Source: Bordetella genomosp. 2
GTDB lineage: Bacteria; Pseudomonadota; Gammaproteobacteria; Burkholderiales; Burkholderiaceae_B
Assembly: GCF_002261345.1 (NCBI RefSeq)
Contig: NZ_NEVT01000006.1
Location: forward strand, 434,001-498,000
Direction of reading: 5' to 3'
DNA: 64,000 bases
The notes under the pieces are model-generated. The model was not told where the DNA came from and did no database searches. It saw only the letters and a list, made by a program, of their open reading frames with translations. The position numbers and the translations under genes were made by a program. Below, in pieces: positions 26,354 through 37,117 of this stretch. Every line of letters begins with the position of its first letter. Position 1 is the stretch's first letter.

Positions 26354-27958
26354 TCAGCCTTCGATGCCGCGCGAGGCCAGGTAATCCTCGTAGCCGCCGC
26401 GATAGTCGACGATCTCGCCGCCGGGCAGGATCTCGATGACGCGGGTCGCCAGCCCCGAAACGAACTCGCGATCGTGCGAGACGAAAATCAGGGTGCCCTG
26501 GTATTTTTCGAGGGCGAACTGCAGCGACTCGATCGATTCCATGTCGAGGTGGTTGGTGGGCTCGTCCAGCAGCATGACGTTGTGCCGCCCCAGCATCAGG
26601 CGGCCGAAGGTCATGCGGTTCTTCTCGCCGCCGGACAACACCTTGGGCGCCTTGGGCAGGTCGTCGGCCGAGAACAGCAGCCGGCCCAGCACCGAACGGA
26701 TCGACTGGTCGTCGTCGCCCGGCTGGCGGTATTCGCTCATCCAGTCGAACAGGTTGATGTCGCCCTGCTGGAATTGATCGGACACGTCCTGTGCCATGTA
26801 GCCCAGGTCGGCGTTGTCGGACCACTTGACCGTGCCGGAGTCGGCCGCCAGGTCGCCGGCCAGCAGGCGCAGCAAGGTGGTCTTGCCGACGCCGTTGGCG
26901 CCGATGATGGCGATTTTCTCGCCCGCGTCGATCATGGCCGAGAAGTCGCGGATGACCGGCGCGTCGTAGGACTTGGACAGCCCTTCGATGGTGGCCGCCA
27001 GGCGGTGCATGACCTTGTTCTGCTCGAAGCGGATGTACGGGTTCTGGCGCGAGGACGGCTTGACCTCGACCTGTTCGGCCTTGATGCGGTCGATCTGCTT
27101 CAGGCGCGAAGTGGCCTGGCGCGACTTGGACTTGTTGGCGGCGAAGCGGCGCACGAAATCCTGCAGTTCGGCGACGCGCTCCTTGGCCTTGGCATTGTTG
27201 GCCACCAGCCGCTCGCGGGCCTGGGTGGACGCCAGCATGTAGTCGTCGTAGTTGCCCGGGTAGATGCGGATCTCGCCGTAGTCCACGTCGGCCATGTGGG
27301 TGCACACCTGGTTCAGGAAGTGGCGATCGTGGCTGATGATGATCATGGTGCTCTGGTAGCCGTTGAGCACGTTTTCCAGCCAGCGGATGGTGTTGATATC
27401 CAGGTTGTTGGTGGGTTCGTCCAGCAGCAGCACGTCCGGGTTGGAGAACAGCGCCTGCGCCAGCAGCACGCGCAGCTTCCACCCCGGCGCGATTTCGCGC
27501 ATGGGGAGCTGGTGCTGGTCGACGCCGAACTCCAGGCCGAGCAGCAGTTCGCCGGCGCGCGCCTCGGCGGTATAGCCGTCATATTCGGCGAACTTGGCCT
27601 CGAGCTCGGCCGCGCGCATGTAGTCGTCTTCGGTGGCGTCCGGGTTGGCATAGATGGCGTCGCGTTCGGTCATGGCGGCCCACATCTCGGTATGGCCCAT
27701 CATGACCACGTCGAGCACGCGGTAGTCCTCGAAGGCGAACTGGTCCTGGCGCAGCTTGCCCAGGCGCACGCCCGGCTCGAGCGAGACGTTGCCGGCGGAA
27801 GGCTCGAGGTCGCCGCCGATGATCTTCATGAAGGTCGACTTGCCCGAGCCATTGGCCCCGATCAGACCATACCGGTTGCCTTCCCCGAACTTGACGCTGA
27901 CGTTCTCGAAAAGGGGCTTGGGGCCGAACTGGATAGTGAGATTGGCGGTAGAGATCAC
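26354..27958 (-). CDS. ABC-F family ATPase (YbiT type)
   Basis: A 534-residue soluble protein with two ABC domains and no membrane part. Domain 1: Walker A GANGSGKS (34-41), an atypical signature [15 protein letters not shown] and Walker [14 protein letters not shown]. The interdomain linker lies at about 245-310. Domain 2: Walker [10 protein letters not shown], signature [15 protein letters not shown] and [12 protein letters not shown]. The APGWKLR variant signature is typical of YbiT. ABC-F proteins act on the ribosomal E site and relieve stalling or give antibiotic protection; for YbiT the exact role is not settled. It is single-gene and divergent from the TRAP operon. Confidence 0.92.
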   Translation of the reverse strand: MISTANLTIQFGPKPLFENVSVKFGEGNRYGLIGANGSGKSTFMKIIGGDLEPSAGNVSLEPGVRLGKLRQDQFAFEDYRVLDVVMMGHTEMWAAMTERDAIYANPDATEDDYMRAAELEAKFAEYDGYTAEARAGELLLGLEFGVDQHQLPMREIAPGWKLRVLLAQALFSNPDVLLLDEPTNNLDINTIRWLENVLNGYQSTMIIISHDRHFLNQVCTHMADVDYGEIRIYPGNYDDYMLASTQARERLVANNAKAKERVAELQDFVRRFAANKSKSRQATSRLKQIDRIKAEQVEVKPSSRQNPYIRFEQNKVMHRLAATIEGLSKSYDAPVIRDFSAMIDAGEKIAIIGANGVGKTTLLRLLAGDLAADSGTVKWSDNADLGYMAQDVSDQFQQGDINLFDWMSEYRQPGDDDQSIRSVLGRLLFSADDLPKAPKVLSGGEKNRMTFGRLMLGRHNVMLLDEPTNHLDMESIESLQFALEKYQGTLIFVSHDREFVSGLATRVIEILPGGEIVDYRGGYEDYLASRGIEG

Positions 27959-28274
27959 GGCGATGGAATAAAGGCGAGGCGCGTCCGTCGGACGCAGGGG
28001 GTAAACCCGCTAGTGTACCAATATGGCATGGCGCGCCGTGGGCCGCCGCGGCCAACGGGCCGCCATGCCACTGCGCACCCCTAGGGGTTATTCCCAGTCG
28101 TCAGACAATTGTCAGGACTTGTTGAGCAAGGTTTAATCCCGAAGCGGCCCTGCTGTTTGCCGCCGCCGACTGGCCATGCCGGTCGTGTCTTTCGCATTGC
28201 GCTTTGTTCTTGCTGCACCCATCAAGCTGTCATAACAAGCTGGTTCATGCAGTCCACTCCGGAGACAACAAGCC
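27959..28274. other. Divergent gap between ABC-F gene and TRAP operon
   Basis: A 316-base non-coding gap. The plus-strand TRAP promoter with its operator-like palindrome lies at 28104-28137, leaving a leader of about 130 bases before dctP. The leader has no strong hairpin or known riboswitch pattern that I recognise. I could not define the minus-strand promoter of the ABC-F gene. Confidence 0.45.
28104..28137 (+). promoter_or_regulatory. TRAP operon promoter with overlapping palindrome
   Basis: -35 TTGTCA (28109-28114) and -10 TTTAAT (28132-28137) stand at the ideal 17-base spacing. A perfect 10-bp palindrome GACAATTGTC (28104-28113) overlaps the -35. The arrangement suggests a repressor that blocks polymerase, and GntR/FCD-type regulators often use TTGTC/GACAA half-sites, but no regulator gene is next to it. 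Confidence 0.65.
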
Positions 28275-29399
28275 ATGCAACACGCCCCCTCCTCCCGCCG
28301 CCGCTTCATCGCTGGTGCCACCACCGTCGCAGGCACCGCAGCGTTGGGATTCCCCGCCGTCATCCGAGCCCAGGGCTCACCGATTTCCTTGCGCTTCCAG
28401 AGCACCTGGCCTTCCAACGACATCTTCCACGAATTCGCCCAGGACTACGCCCGCAAAGTCAACGACATGGCCGAGGGCCAGCTCAAGATCGAGGTGCTGC
28501 CCGCCGGCGCGGTGGTCAAGGCGTTCGACCTGCTGGACGCCGTATCGGCGGGCACGCTGGATGGCGGCCATGGCGTGGTGGCGTACTGGTACGGCAAGAA
28601 TACCGCCGTGGCGCTGTGGGGCTCCGGCCCGTCGTTCGGCATGGATGCCAACATGCTGCTGGCTTGGCATGAATATGGCGGCGGCAAGGAACTGCTGACC
28701 GAGATCCAGAAGGCCATGGGGGTCAACGTGGTGTCGATGATGTACGGCCCCATGCCGACCCAGCCGTTCGGCTGGTTCAAGAAACCGGTCACCAAGGCCG
28801 AGGACGTCAAGGGCCTGAAGTTCCGCACCGTGGGCCTGGCCATCGACATGTACAGCGCCATGGGCGCGGCGGTCAACGCCCTGCCGGGCGGCGAGATCGT
28901 GCCGGCGCTGGACCGCGGCCTGCTGGACGGCGCCGAGTTCAACAATGCATCATCCGACCTGGCGCTGGGCTTCCAGGACGTGTCCAAGATCTGCATGCTG
29001 CAGAGCTTCCACCAGAGCGCCGAACAGTTCGAGATCCTGTTCAACAAGAACAAGTACGAGTCGCTGCCCAAGCACCTGAAGCACATCCTGGCCTACGCGG
29101 CACAGGCCGCCAGCGCCGACATGTCGTGGAAAGCCGCCGACCGCTATTCGGCCGACTACATCAAGCTGCAGAAGGACCACAACGTCAAGTTCTACAAGAC
29201 GCCGGACGCCATCCTGCAGCAGCAGCTGAAGATCTGGGACCAGATGATCGAGAAGCGCTCGGCCGAGAACCCGCTCTTCAAGAAGGTGCTGGAATCGCAG
29301 CGCGCCTTCGCCCAGCGCGCGGGACGCTGGCACAACGATACGTCGGTCAATTTCAGGATGGCGTTCAACCACTACTTCGCGCGCAAACCGGCCGCCTGA
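28275..29399 (+). CDS. dctP: TRAP transporter substrate-binding protein (DctP/TakP type)
   Basis: A 374-residue exported receptor. The N-terminus SRRRFIAGATTVAG has a twin-arginine (RRRF) export motif, so it is likely secreted folded by Tat. The mature protein shows the TakP-like DctP pattern: LRFQSTWPSNDIFHEFA, ALNALPGGEIVPALDRGLLDGAEFNN and the conserved Arg in KGLKFRTVGLA that binds substrate carboxylates. The likely ligands are 2-oxo or hydroxy acids. dctQ follows after 124 bases containing a strong hairpin. Confidence 0.9.
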   Translation: MQHAPSSRRRFIAGATTVAGTAALGFPAVIRAQGSPISLRFQSTWPSNDIFHEFAQDYARKVNDMAEGQLKIEVLPAGAVVKAFDLLDAVSAGTLDGGHGVVAYWYGKNTAVALWGSGPSFGMDANMLLAWHEYGGGKELLTEIQKAMGVNVVSMMYGPMPTQPFGWFKKPVTKAEDVKGLKFRTVGLAIDMYSAMGAAVNALPGGEIVPALDRGLLDGAEFNNASSDLALGFQDVSKICMLQSFHQSAEQFEILFNKNKYESLPKHLKHILAYAAQAASADMSWKAADRYSADYIKLQKDHNVKFYKTPDAILQQQLKIWDQMIEKRSAENPLFKKVLESQRAFAQRAGRWHNDTSVNFRMAFNHYFARKPAA

Positions 29400-29446
29400 C
29401 CCGCCGCCGGCCGATGTACCGCCGCGGCGCCACGCCCGCCCTGCCG

Positions 29447-29469
29447 GCGCCGGACTCCCCGTCCGGCGC
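29447..29469 (+). terminator. Intercistronic hairpin between dctP and dctQ
   Basis: GCGCCGGAC (29447-29455) pairs perfectly with GTCCGGCGC (29461-29469) around TCCCC, about 48 bases after the dctP stop. No U-tract follows. In binding-protein operons such stems stabilise the receptor mRNA or attenuate, giving more receptor than membrane subunits; that is the inferred role. Confidence 0.55.
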
Positions 29470-29523
29470 GGCGCGCGGGCGCGCGCCAGCCGCGGCTCCG
29501 TTTCCCGACCTGGATCGCGCCCG

Positions 29524-30147
29524 ATGCTCAAGCTGATACGCATGGTGGACCGCCTGTCCACCTTCGTCGGCCAGGCTTTTGCCTGGCTCATCGTGATATT
29601 GACCGTGCACATATGCTGGGAAGTAATGGCCCGGTATCTGTTCAACACGCCCAGCGCCTGGGCTTTCGACCTGCAGCTGATGTACTACGGCATTCTGTTC
29701 ATGATGGCGGGCGCATATACGCTGGCCAAGAACGGCCACGTGCGCGGCGACATCCTGTACGGTTTCCTGCCGGCGCGGGTGCAGGCCGGGCTGGACATCA
29801 TCCTGTACATCGTGTTTTTCATCCCCGGCGTGGTGGCCCTGGTCTGGGCCGGCTGGTATTACGCGGGCGAATCCATCGCCATCCGCGAGCACTCCTCGCT
29901 GATGGCCGACGGCCCGCCCATCTACCCGTTCAAGTCGTTCATTCCGATCGCCGGTGCTTTCCTGCTGCTGCAGGGCCTGGCTGAAATCGCGCGCTGCGCG
30001 CTGTGCCTGCGCAACGGCGCCTGGCCGTCGCGCGCCGAGGACGTCGAGGAAGTGGACGTCGACAAGCTCAAGGAGATGGTGCACGTCAAGGACGAGGACA
30101 TCGCCCGCCTGGACCGCTACGTCACGCACGAGGAGAAGGCCAAATGA
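29524..30147 (+). CDS. dctQ: TRAP transporter small permease (DctQ)
   Basis: A 207-residue membrane protein with four hydrophobic segments (about 15-35, 50-70, 90-112 and 138-160), as in DctQ. The family core ICWEVMARYLFNTPSAWAFDL with the conserved W and the FMMAGAYTLAKNGHVRGDIL loop are visible. The C-terminal 45 residues are charged and cytosolic (EDVEEVDVDKLKEMVHVKDE), longer than usual. The stop overlaps the dctM start by 4 bases. Confidence 0.9.
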   Translation: MLKLIRMVDRLSTFVGQAFAWLIVILTVHICWEVMARYLFNTPSAWAFDLQLMYYGILFMMAGAYTLAKNGHVRGDILYGFLPARVQAGLDIILYIVFFIPGVVALVWAGWYYAGESIAIREHSSLMADGPPIYPFKSFIPIAGAFLLLQGLAEIARCALCLRNGAWPSRAEDVEEVDVDKLKEMVHVKDEDIARLDRYVTHEEKAK

Positions 30148-32069
30148 AGATCCACAAGGCACTGTGGTTCGGCCTGACCTGCATCGGCATCGTGCTGGCG
30201 ATGATCGGCTTCCTGACGCCGTGGCACGACCTCACCACCGGGCACCTCGGGCTCCTGATGCTGGCCTTGATCGTAGTGGCGATCATGCTGGGCTTTCCGA
30301 CCGCGTTCACCCTGATGGGCATGGGCGTGCTGTTCACGTTCCTGGCGTACTACCTGCAGAACCCGGATGTGCAGCATTCGGTGCGCCAGACGCTGGACCT
30401 GATGGTGCAGCGCACTTACGCCACCATGACCAACGACTCGCTCATCTCGGTGCCGCTGTTCGTGTTCATGGGCTACCTAGTCGAGCGCGCCAACCTGATC
30501 GAGAAGCTGTTCCGCTCCATGCACCTGGCCCTGGCCCGACTGCCCGGCGCCCTGGCGGTAGCCACCCTGACGACCTGCGCCATCTTCGCGACCGCCACCG
30601 GGATCGTCGGCGCGGTGGTCACGCTGATGGGCCTGCTGGCCATGCCCGCCATGCTCAAGGCCGGCTACAGCGTGCGCCTGACGGCCGGCTCGATTACCGC
30701 GGGCGGCTGCCTGGGCATCCTGCTGCCGCCATCGGTGATGTTGATCGTCTACGGGGCCACCACCGGCGTGTCGGTGGTGCAGCTCTACGCCGGCGCGTTC
30801 TTCCCCGGCCTGATGCTGGCCGGCCTGTACGTGCTGTACGTGATGATAGTGGCCAAGCTGCGGCCCGACATGGCGCCGCCCCTGACGCCGGAAGAACGGC
30901 GCATCGCCCTGCCCGCCGACGCCCAGTCGCTGGCCAGCCAAGGCTACACCCATGCCATGACCGGCATGCTGGCCGCGATGTTCAAGGGCCGCCGCAACAG
31001 CGCCGTATCGATGGGCTTCCTGTCGCGCAACATGGCGCTGGCGCTGGCGCCGCTGATGGCCTTCGTGCTGCTGACCGGCTCGGTCTATTACCTGGTGACC
31101 GAACCGCCGGTGGTGTACGAAATCCCCGATGAGCTACGCCTGGGCGGCGGGGGCGATTACGACAGCGGACTGGCCGAGCCGCCGGCGGAAGACGGGCTGG
31201 CCGAACCCCCGGCCGATGGCGGCCTGGCGGAACCGCCCGGGGCCGCCCCGGCCGCCCCGGGCGCCGTGGCCGAGGCGCCCGCCGAGGCGGCGCCCGACGC
31301 AGGTCCGGCGCGCCTGCCTGCGCCAGCCGGGTACTGGATATTCTTCGGCGTGTGCGTCCTGCTGCTGGCGATCTTCTATGCGCTCCTGACATGGGCGCGC
31401 CTGGAGATCTTCAAGATGCTGATGGGCTCGTTCTTCCCGCTGGCGCTGATGATCGCCGCAGTCCTGGGCTCCATCACCTTCGGCCTGGCCACGCCGAGCG
31501 AGGCGGCCGCCATGGGCGCCATGGGCGGCGCGCTGCTGGCGCTGGCCTACCGGCGCCTGAACATGCCCGTCCTGAAGGAATCGGTGTTCCTGACCGCCAA
31601 GACCAGCGCCATGGTGTGCTGGCTGTTCGTCGGGTCGTCGATCTTCTCCGCCGCGTTCGCCCTGCTGGGCGGCCAGCGCATCATCGAGGAATGGGTGCTG
31701 TCGCTGGGGCTGACGCAGATCCAGTTCCTGCTGCTGGCGCAGGTCATTATTTTCCTGCTGGGCTGGCCGCTGGAGTGGACCGAGATCATCGTGATCTTCA
31801 TGCCGATCTTCGTGCCGCTGCTGATCACATTCGACATCGATCCGCTGTTCTTCGGCCTGCTGGTGGCGCTCAACCTGCAGACCGCCTTCCTGTCGCCGCC
31901 GGTGGCCATGTCGGCCTTCTACCTGAAGGGGATCTCGCCGCCGCACGTGACGCTGAACCAGATATTCCTGGGCATGATGCCCTTCATGGGCATCCAGGTG
32001 CTGGCGATTTTCCTGCTGTATGTTTTTCCGGAAATCGGCCTGTGGCTGCCCACCGTGCTGTACCGTTGA
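30144..32069 (+). CDS. dctM: TRAP transporter large permease (DctM) with long Pro-rich insertion
   Basis: A 641-residue permease, about 200 residues longer than a standard DctM (about 430). The first half carries seven to eight membrane helices with GYLVERANLIEKLFRSMH and ITAGGCLGILLPPSVMLIVYG. After about residue 245 comes a soluble stretch (to about 395) that includes one further hydrophobic helix and three 9-residue repeats (GLAEPPAED, GLAEPPADG, GLAEPPGAA; 342-368). Then the conserved second half resumes (GLATPSEAAAMGAMG, SPPVAMSAFYLKG). Long DctM proteins occur in the TakP-type group. Secreted or cytosolic exposure of the insertion is not certain. Confidence 0.88.
   Translation: MKIHKALWFGLTCIGIVLAMIGFLTPWHDLTTGHLGLLMLALIVVAIMLGFPTAFTLMGMGVLFTFLAYYLQNPDVQHSVRQTLDLMVQRTYATMTNDSLISVPLFVFMGYLVERANLIEKLFRSMHLALARLPGALAVATLTTCAIFATATGIVGAVVTLMGLLAMPAMLKAGYSVRLTAGSITAGGCLGILLPPSVMLIVYGATTGVSVVQLYAGAFFPGLMLAGLYVLYVMIVAKLRPDMAPPLTPEERRIALPADAQSLASQGYTHAMTGMLAAMFKGRRNSAVSMGFLSRNMALALAPLMAFVLLTGSVYYLVTEPPVVYEIPDELRLGGGGDYDSGLAEPPAEDGLAEPPADGGLAEPPGAAPAAPGAVAEAPAEAAPDAGPARLPAPAGYWIFFGVCVLLLAIFYALLTWARLEIFKMLMGSFFPLALMIAAVLGSITFGLATPSEAAAMGAMGGALLALAYRRLNMPVLKESVFLTAKTSAMVCWLFVGSSIFSAAFALLGGQRIIEEWVLSLGLTQIQFLLLAQVIIFLLGWPLEWTEIIVIFMPIFVPLLITFDIDPLFFGLLVALNLQTAFLSPPVAMSAFYLKGISPPHVTLNQIFLGMMPFMGIQVLAIFLLYVFPEIGLWLPTVLYR
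31167..31247 (+). repeat. 27-base tandem repeat inside dctM
   Basis: Three 27-base units (31167-31193, 31194-31220 and 31221-31247) encode the 9-residue GLAEPP repeat. They are diverged at the DNA level, so the array is probably old, though slippage could still change copy number in frame. Confidence 0.75.
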
Positions 32070-32086
32070 TCCGAAGGAAACTGTAG

Positions 32087-32881
32087 ATGCTGCAAACCCT
32101 GGAAGTGGCGTACGGGCCGCAGACCGCCGTGGTCTGGCTGGCGCGGCCGGATGTGCGCAACGCGCTGGATGCGCGCCTGATCGCCGAGCTGACCGAAGTG
32201 TTCATGACCCTGGGCGAGGACAGCGCGGTGCGCGCCATCGTGCTGGCCGGGCGCGGCAAGGCGTTCTGCGCTGGCGCCGACCTGAACGCCATGCGCCGCA
32301 GCGCGCAGGCCAGCGAGGCCGACAACCGCGCCGACGCGCAGGGCATGGCCACGCTGCTGCACACTATCTACACCTGCCCCAAGCCGACCATCGCGCGCGT
32401 GCACGGCGCCTGCATGGCCGGCGGCATGGGGCTGGCCACCGCCTGCGACATCGCCGTGGCGGCCCGCGAAGCCCGCTTCGCGCTGACCGAGACCCGCCTG
32501 GGGCTGATTCCCGCGATGATCTCGCCCTACGTACTGCGTGCCATCGGCGCGCGCGCCGCCAGCCGCTGGTTCCTGAGCGCCGAAGTGTTCGACGCCGCCG
32601 AGGCCTGGCGCATCGGGCTGGTGCATGAACTGTGCGAAGCCGACGAACTGGATGCGCGCATCAACGGCTTGCTGGGCAGCTTCATGCTCGCTTCGCCGGA
32701 TGCCCTGGCGCAGGCCAAGCGCCTGATCCGCGACCTGGCGGGCCGGCCTATCGATGCCGCGCTGCTGGACGACACGGCCGCGCGCCTGGCCGCGCAGCGC
32801 GCCACCGACGACGGACGCGAAGGCATCGCGGCCTTCCTGGAAAAGCGGGCGCCGCGCTGGGTGCCGACGGAGCAGCAGTAA
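32087..32881 (+). CDS. Enoyl-CoA hydratase/isomerase family protein
   Basis: A 264-residue crotonase-fold enzyme. The oxyanion-hole segments are AGRGKAFCAGADLNAM (about 61-76) and VHGACMAGGMGLATACD, with the acidic residue region TETRLGLIPAMISPYV. Members hydrate enoyl-CoA or act on methylglutaconyl-CoA; the AFCAGADLNAMR pattern resembles methylglutaconyl-CoA hydratase-type members. It follows dctM by 17 bases, so it is probably co-transcribed with the TRAP system. That suggests the imported acid is degraded as a CoA ester, but no CoA ligase lies here. Confidence 0.85.
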   Translation: MLQTLEVAYGPQTAVVWLARPDVRNALDARLIAELTEVFMTLGEDSAVRAIVLAGRGKAFCAGADLNAMRRSAQASEADNRADAQGMATLLHTIYTCPKPTIARVHGACMAGGMGLATACDIAVAAREARFALTETRLGLIPAMISPYVLRAIGARAASRWFLSAEVFDAAEAWRIGLVHELCEADELDARINGLLGSFMLASPDALAQAKRLIRDLAGRPIDAALLDDTAARLAAQRATDDGREGIAAFLEKRAPRWVPTEQQ

Positions 32882-32967
32882 GGTGCCTGTGCGACCGGCT
32901 GGATCCATGAGGTGTCAGGCACCCAAAGGGTGTCCGACACCTGTGCGCTGGCTACGCCCGTGTCCGG
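32882..32967. repeat. Convergent gap with two GGTGTCNGACACC-type palindromes
   Basis: GGTGTCAGGCACC (32911-32923, one mismatch) and GGTGTCCGACACC (32929-32941, perfect) are spaced 18 bases apart. A degenerate copy starts at 32882. The 86-base gap separates converging enoyl-CoA hydratase and LD-carboxypeptidase genes. It is the same element family as at 7264-7383 and again sits where two transcripts meet. Confidence 0.75.
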
Positions 32968-35280
<2,313 letters not shown>

Positions 35281-35367
35281 GAGTACGGCGGAAAGTCGGC
35301 AATAGGCGCCATTTTGCCTGAAGCGGCCGCCGGCGGGAAACGCCGCGGCCGCCGCTCCGCCGCGCGC

Positions 35368-35871
35368 TTACCGCACCGGCACCGGGGTGGCGCTGCCGGG
35401 GGCAGGAGCAATGCCCGGCGCCGTGCCCGGCACGGTCGCCGGCGCGGGGCTGGCCGGCATCGTGCCGGAAGGCTGGGCCGGCACGGGAATGACCGTTTCG
35501 CGCAGCACCCCGCCGCCTTCCACGCTGCCCTTGACGCTGGTGGGTGCGGACATCTGGCGCAGGCAATCCTCGCGTTGGGCCTGCGGCAGCTTGTTGCAGC
35601 GCGCCACCGCATTGGTGTCGTAGTTGGCCGACTGGCCGTTGTCCAGCCGGTTGCGCCGCGCCTCGTCGCGCGCCGCGCCGGCCTCGCGCAGGCAAGTGGC
35701 GCGGTCCTGGTGCGTCTGGCCGCTGTTGCAGCGCTGCACGTCGAGTTCGTACTGGGACTGGATGGAGCCCGACGCGGCCGCGCCGGCGGCCTGGGCGACC
35801 GTCGCACCGGCCAACCCCGCCACGCCCAGGGCCAGGGCGCAGGTCAGTTTCTGCATACGTCGCATAGTCAT
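35368..35871 (-). CDS. Small exported protein with duplicated Cys motif and Pro-rich tail
   Basis: A 167-residue protein. The signal peptide (about 1-29) ends at TVAQA. The mature part has two C-x(12)-C or C-x(11)-C motifs, RCNSGQTHQDRATC and RCNKLPQAQREDC, which probably form disulfides in the periplasm. The last 50 residues are low-complexity Pro/Ala/Gly (PGTAPGIAPAPGSATPVPVR). The start at 35871 is chosen because AAGGAG lies six bases upstream; a second Met two codons later is possible. I do not recognise a named family; similar Cys-motif proteins are common in Burkholderiales. Confidence 0.6.
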   Translation of the reverse strand: MTMRRMQKLTCALALGVAGLAGATVAQAAGAAASGSIQSQYELDVQRCNSGQTHQDRATCLREAGAARDEARRNRLDNGQSANYDTNAVARCNKLPQAQREDCLRQMSAPTSVKGSVEGGGVLRETVIPVPAQPSGTMPASPAPATVPGTAPGIAPAPGSATPVPVR

Positions 35872-36036
35872 CTTGCACTCCTTGAAAGCGTGCCGCGCAG
35901 CCAGCGCGGCGGTCTTTTTACGGTACGGGAAAGCCGCGTCCATATGGGAATGCAGATGTTACAAATCCATCCGGCGGTAACTGGTCCGCCGTGATGTAGC
36001 GCCCGGATACGTTTGGCGGGCGCCCGCCCTGCCCGC

Positions 36037-36363
36037 CTACTTCAGTTCGCCGCGCTGGCGCTGGCCGCGGTACACCGCCGCCCGCATCAGCAGCATGGCC
36101 GTGACCGGCGAGGTCAGCAGCAACAGCAGGGTAATGAGGATCTCGTGGAACACCGGACGCTGGTCCAGCGCGGAAAACACCAGGATCGATGCCAGCAATA
36201 CGCAGCCGGCGCCGAGCGTGTTGCCCAGGGTGGGCGCGTGGATGCGGCAGAAGAAATCGCGGAAGCGCAACAGGCCCGCCGAACCGACCAGGGCCAGCAG
36301 CCCGCCCGCCACCAGCAGGACGGCGGCGGGTATGCCCGCCCACAGGGGGATATCTCCAGTCAT
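36037..36363 (-). CDS. phaG: Pha/Mrp antiporter subunit G
   Basis: A 108-residue membrane protein with three helices. GSAGLLRFRDFFCRIHAPTLGNTLGAG is the MnhG/PhaG signature. It is the last gene of the antiporter operon and overlaps phaF by 4 bases. It helps assemble the multisubunit Na+ or K+/H+ antiporter in the inner membrane. Confidence 0.93.
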   Translation of the reverse strand: MTGDIPLWAGIPAAVLLVAGGLLALVGSAGLLRFRDFFCRIHAPTLGNTLGAGCVLLASILVFSALDQRPVFHEILITLLLLLTSPVTAMLLMRAAVYRGQRQRGELK

Positions 36364-36641
36364 GGCTCGATGACCTCGCCGCGCAGCAGGAACTTGGCCA
36401 TGGCCGTGGAGCCGACGAAGCCGAACAGCGCGATCAGCAGCGCCACGTCGAAATACACCGGGGTGCCGGACCGGATGCCGAAGGCCAGCATGGCCAGCAT
36501 GCCGTTGATATACAGGGCGTCGAGCCCCAGCACGCGGTCTTGCGCGGTGGGGCCGCGCACCATCCGCACGGTGGCGCACGCCATGCCCAGCATGAAGCAC
36601 AGCAAGGCGAAGGAAGCGGCCCAGTACAGGACGACGTTCAT
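36360..36641 (-). CDS. phaF: Pha/Mrp antiporter subunit F
   Basis: A 93-residue three-helix membrane protein with the MnhF pattern ATVRMVRGPTAQDRVLGLDALYINGM and VALLIALFGFVGSTAMAKFL. It overlaps phaE upstream and phaG downstream by 4 bases each, so all three are translationally coupled. Confidence 0.93.
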   Translation of the reverse strand: MNVVLYWAASFALLCFMLGMACATVRMVRGPTAQDRVLGLDALYINGMLAMLAFGIRSGTPVYFDVALLIALFGFVGSTAMAKFLLRGEVIEP

Positions 36642-37117
36642 TCGAAGATCTCCATCAGGGTGCGCTCATAGCGCTGCTTGATCAGGTCGATCCAGGCCTG
36701 TTCGTTCTCGAGATCGAGGACGTGCAGGATCAGTTCGGCGTCGGACACGTCCACCCATACGGTGCCGGGCGTGTAGGTCAGGATGCAGCCCAGCAGCGCA
36801 CGGCCGTGCGGGTCGCGCAGCTCGAGGGGGATGTGCACATAGCCGGGCGAGAACGGGCGGCGCGGCTGCAGGATCAGTCTGCCCACCGCGATATTGGAAC
36901 GCACGATGTCGACCAGCACCCGCCAGATCAGGCCGGGCACCAGCCACAACTTGTGCGGGCGGCTGCGCAGCGGCCGCAGGCGGCTGGAGGCAAAGCCCAG
37001 CCACAAGGCCAGCGCCGCGCCGATCAGCAACTGGCCGGGCGAGGCCGACTGGTTGAGCAGCAGCCACAGACACAACAGCGCCGCCGGCAGCAGGAATTTG
37101 TAGCAGCGCCGCATCAT
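36638..37117 (-). CDS. phaE: Pha/Mrp antiporter subunit E
   Basis: A 159-residue membrane protein. Two N-terminal helices are followed by a soluble domain, as in MnhE/PhaE: VRSNIAVGRLIL, FSPGYVHIPLELRDPHGRAL, LTYTPGTVWVDVSDAELILHVLD. The start MMRRCYKFLLP at 37117 overlaps the phaD stop by 4 bases; the operon is read on the minus strand. Confidence 0.93.
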   Translation of the reverse strand: MMRRCYKFLLPAALLCLWLLLNQSASPGQLLIGAALALWLGFASSRLRPLRSRPHKLWLVPGLIWRVLVDIVRSNIAVGRLILQPRRPFSPGYVHIPLELRDPHGRALLGCILTYTPGTVWVDVSDAELILHVLDLENEQAWIDLIKQRYERTLMEIFE

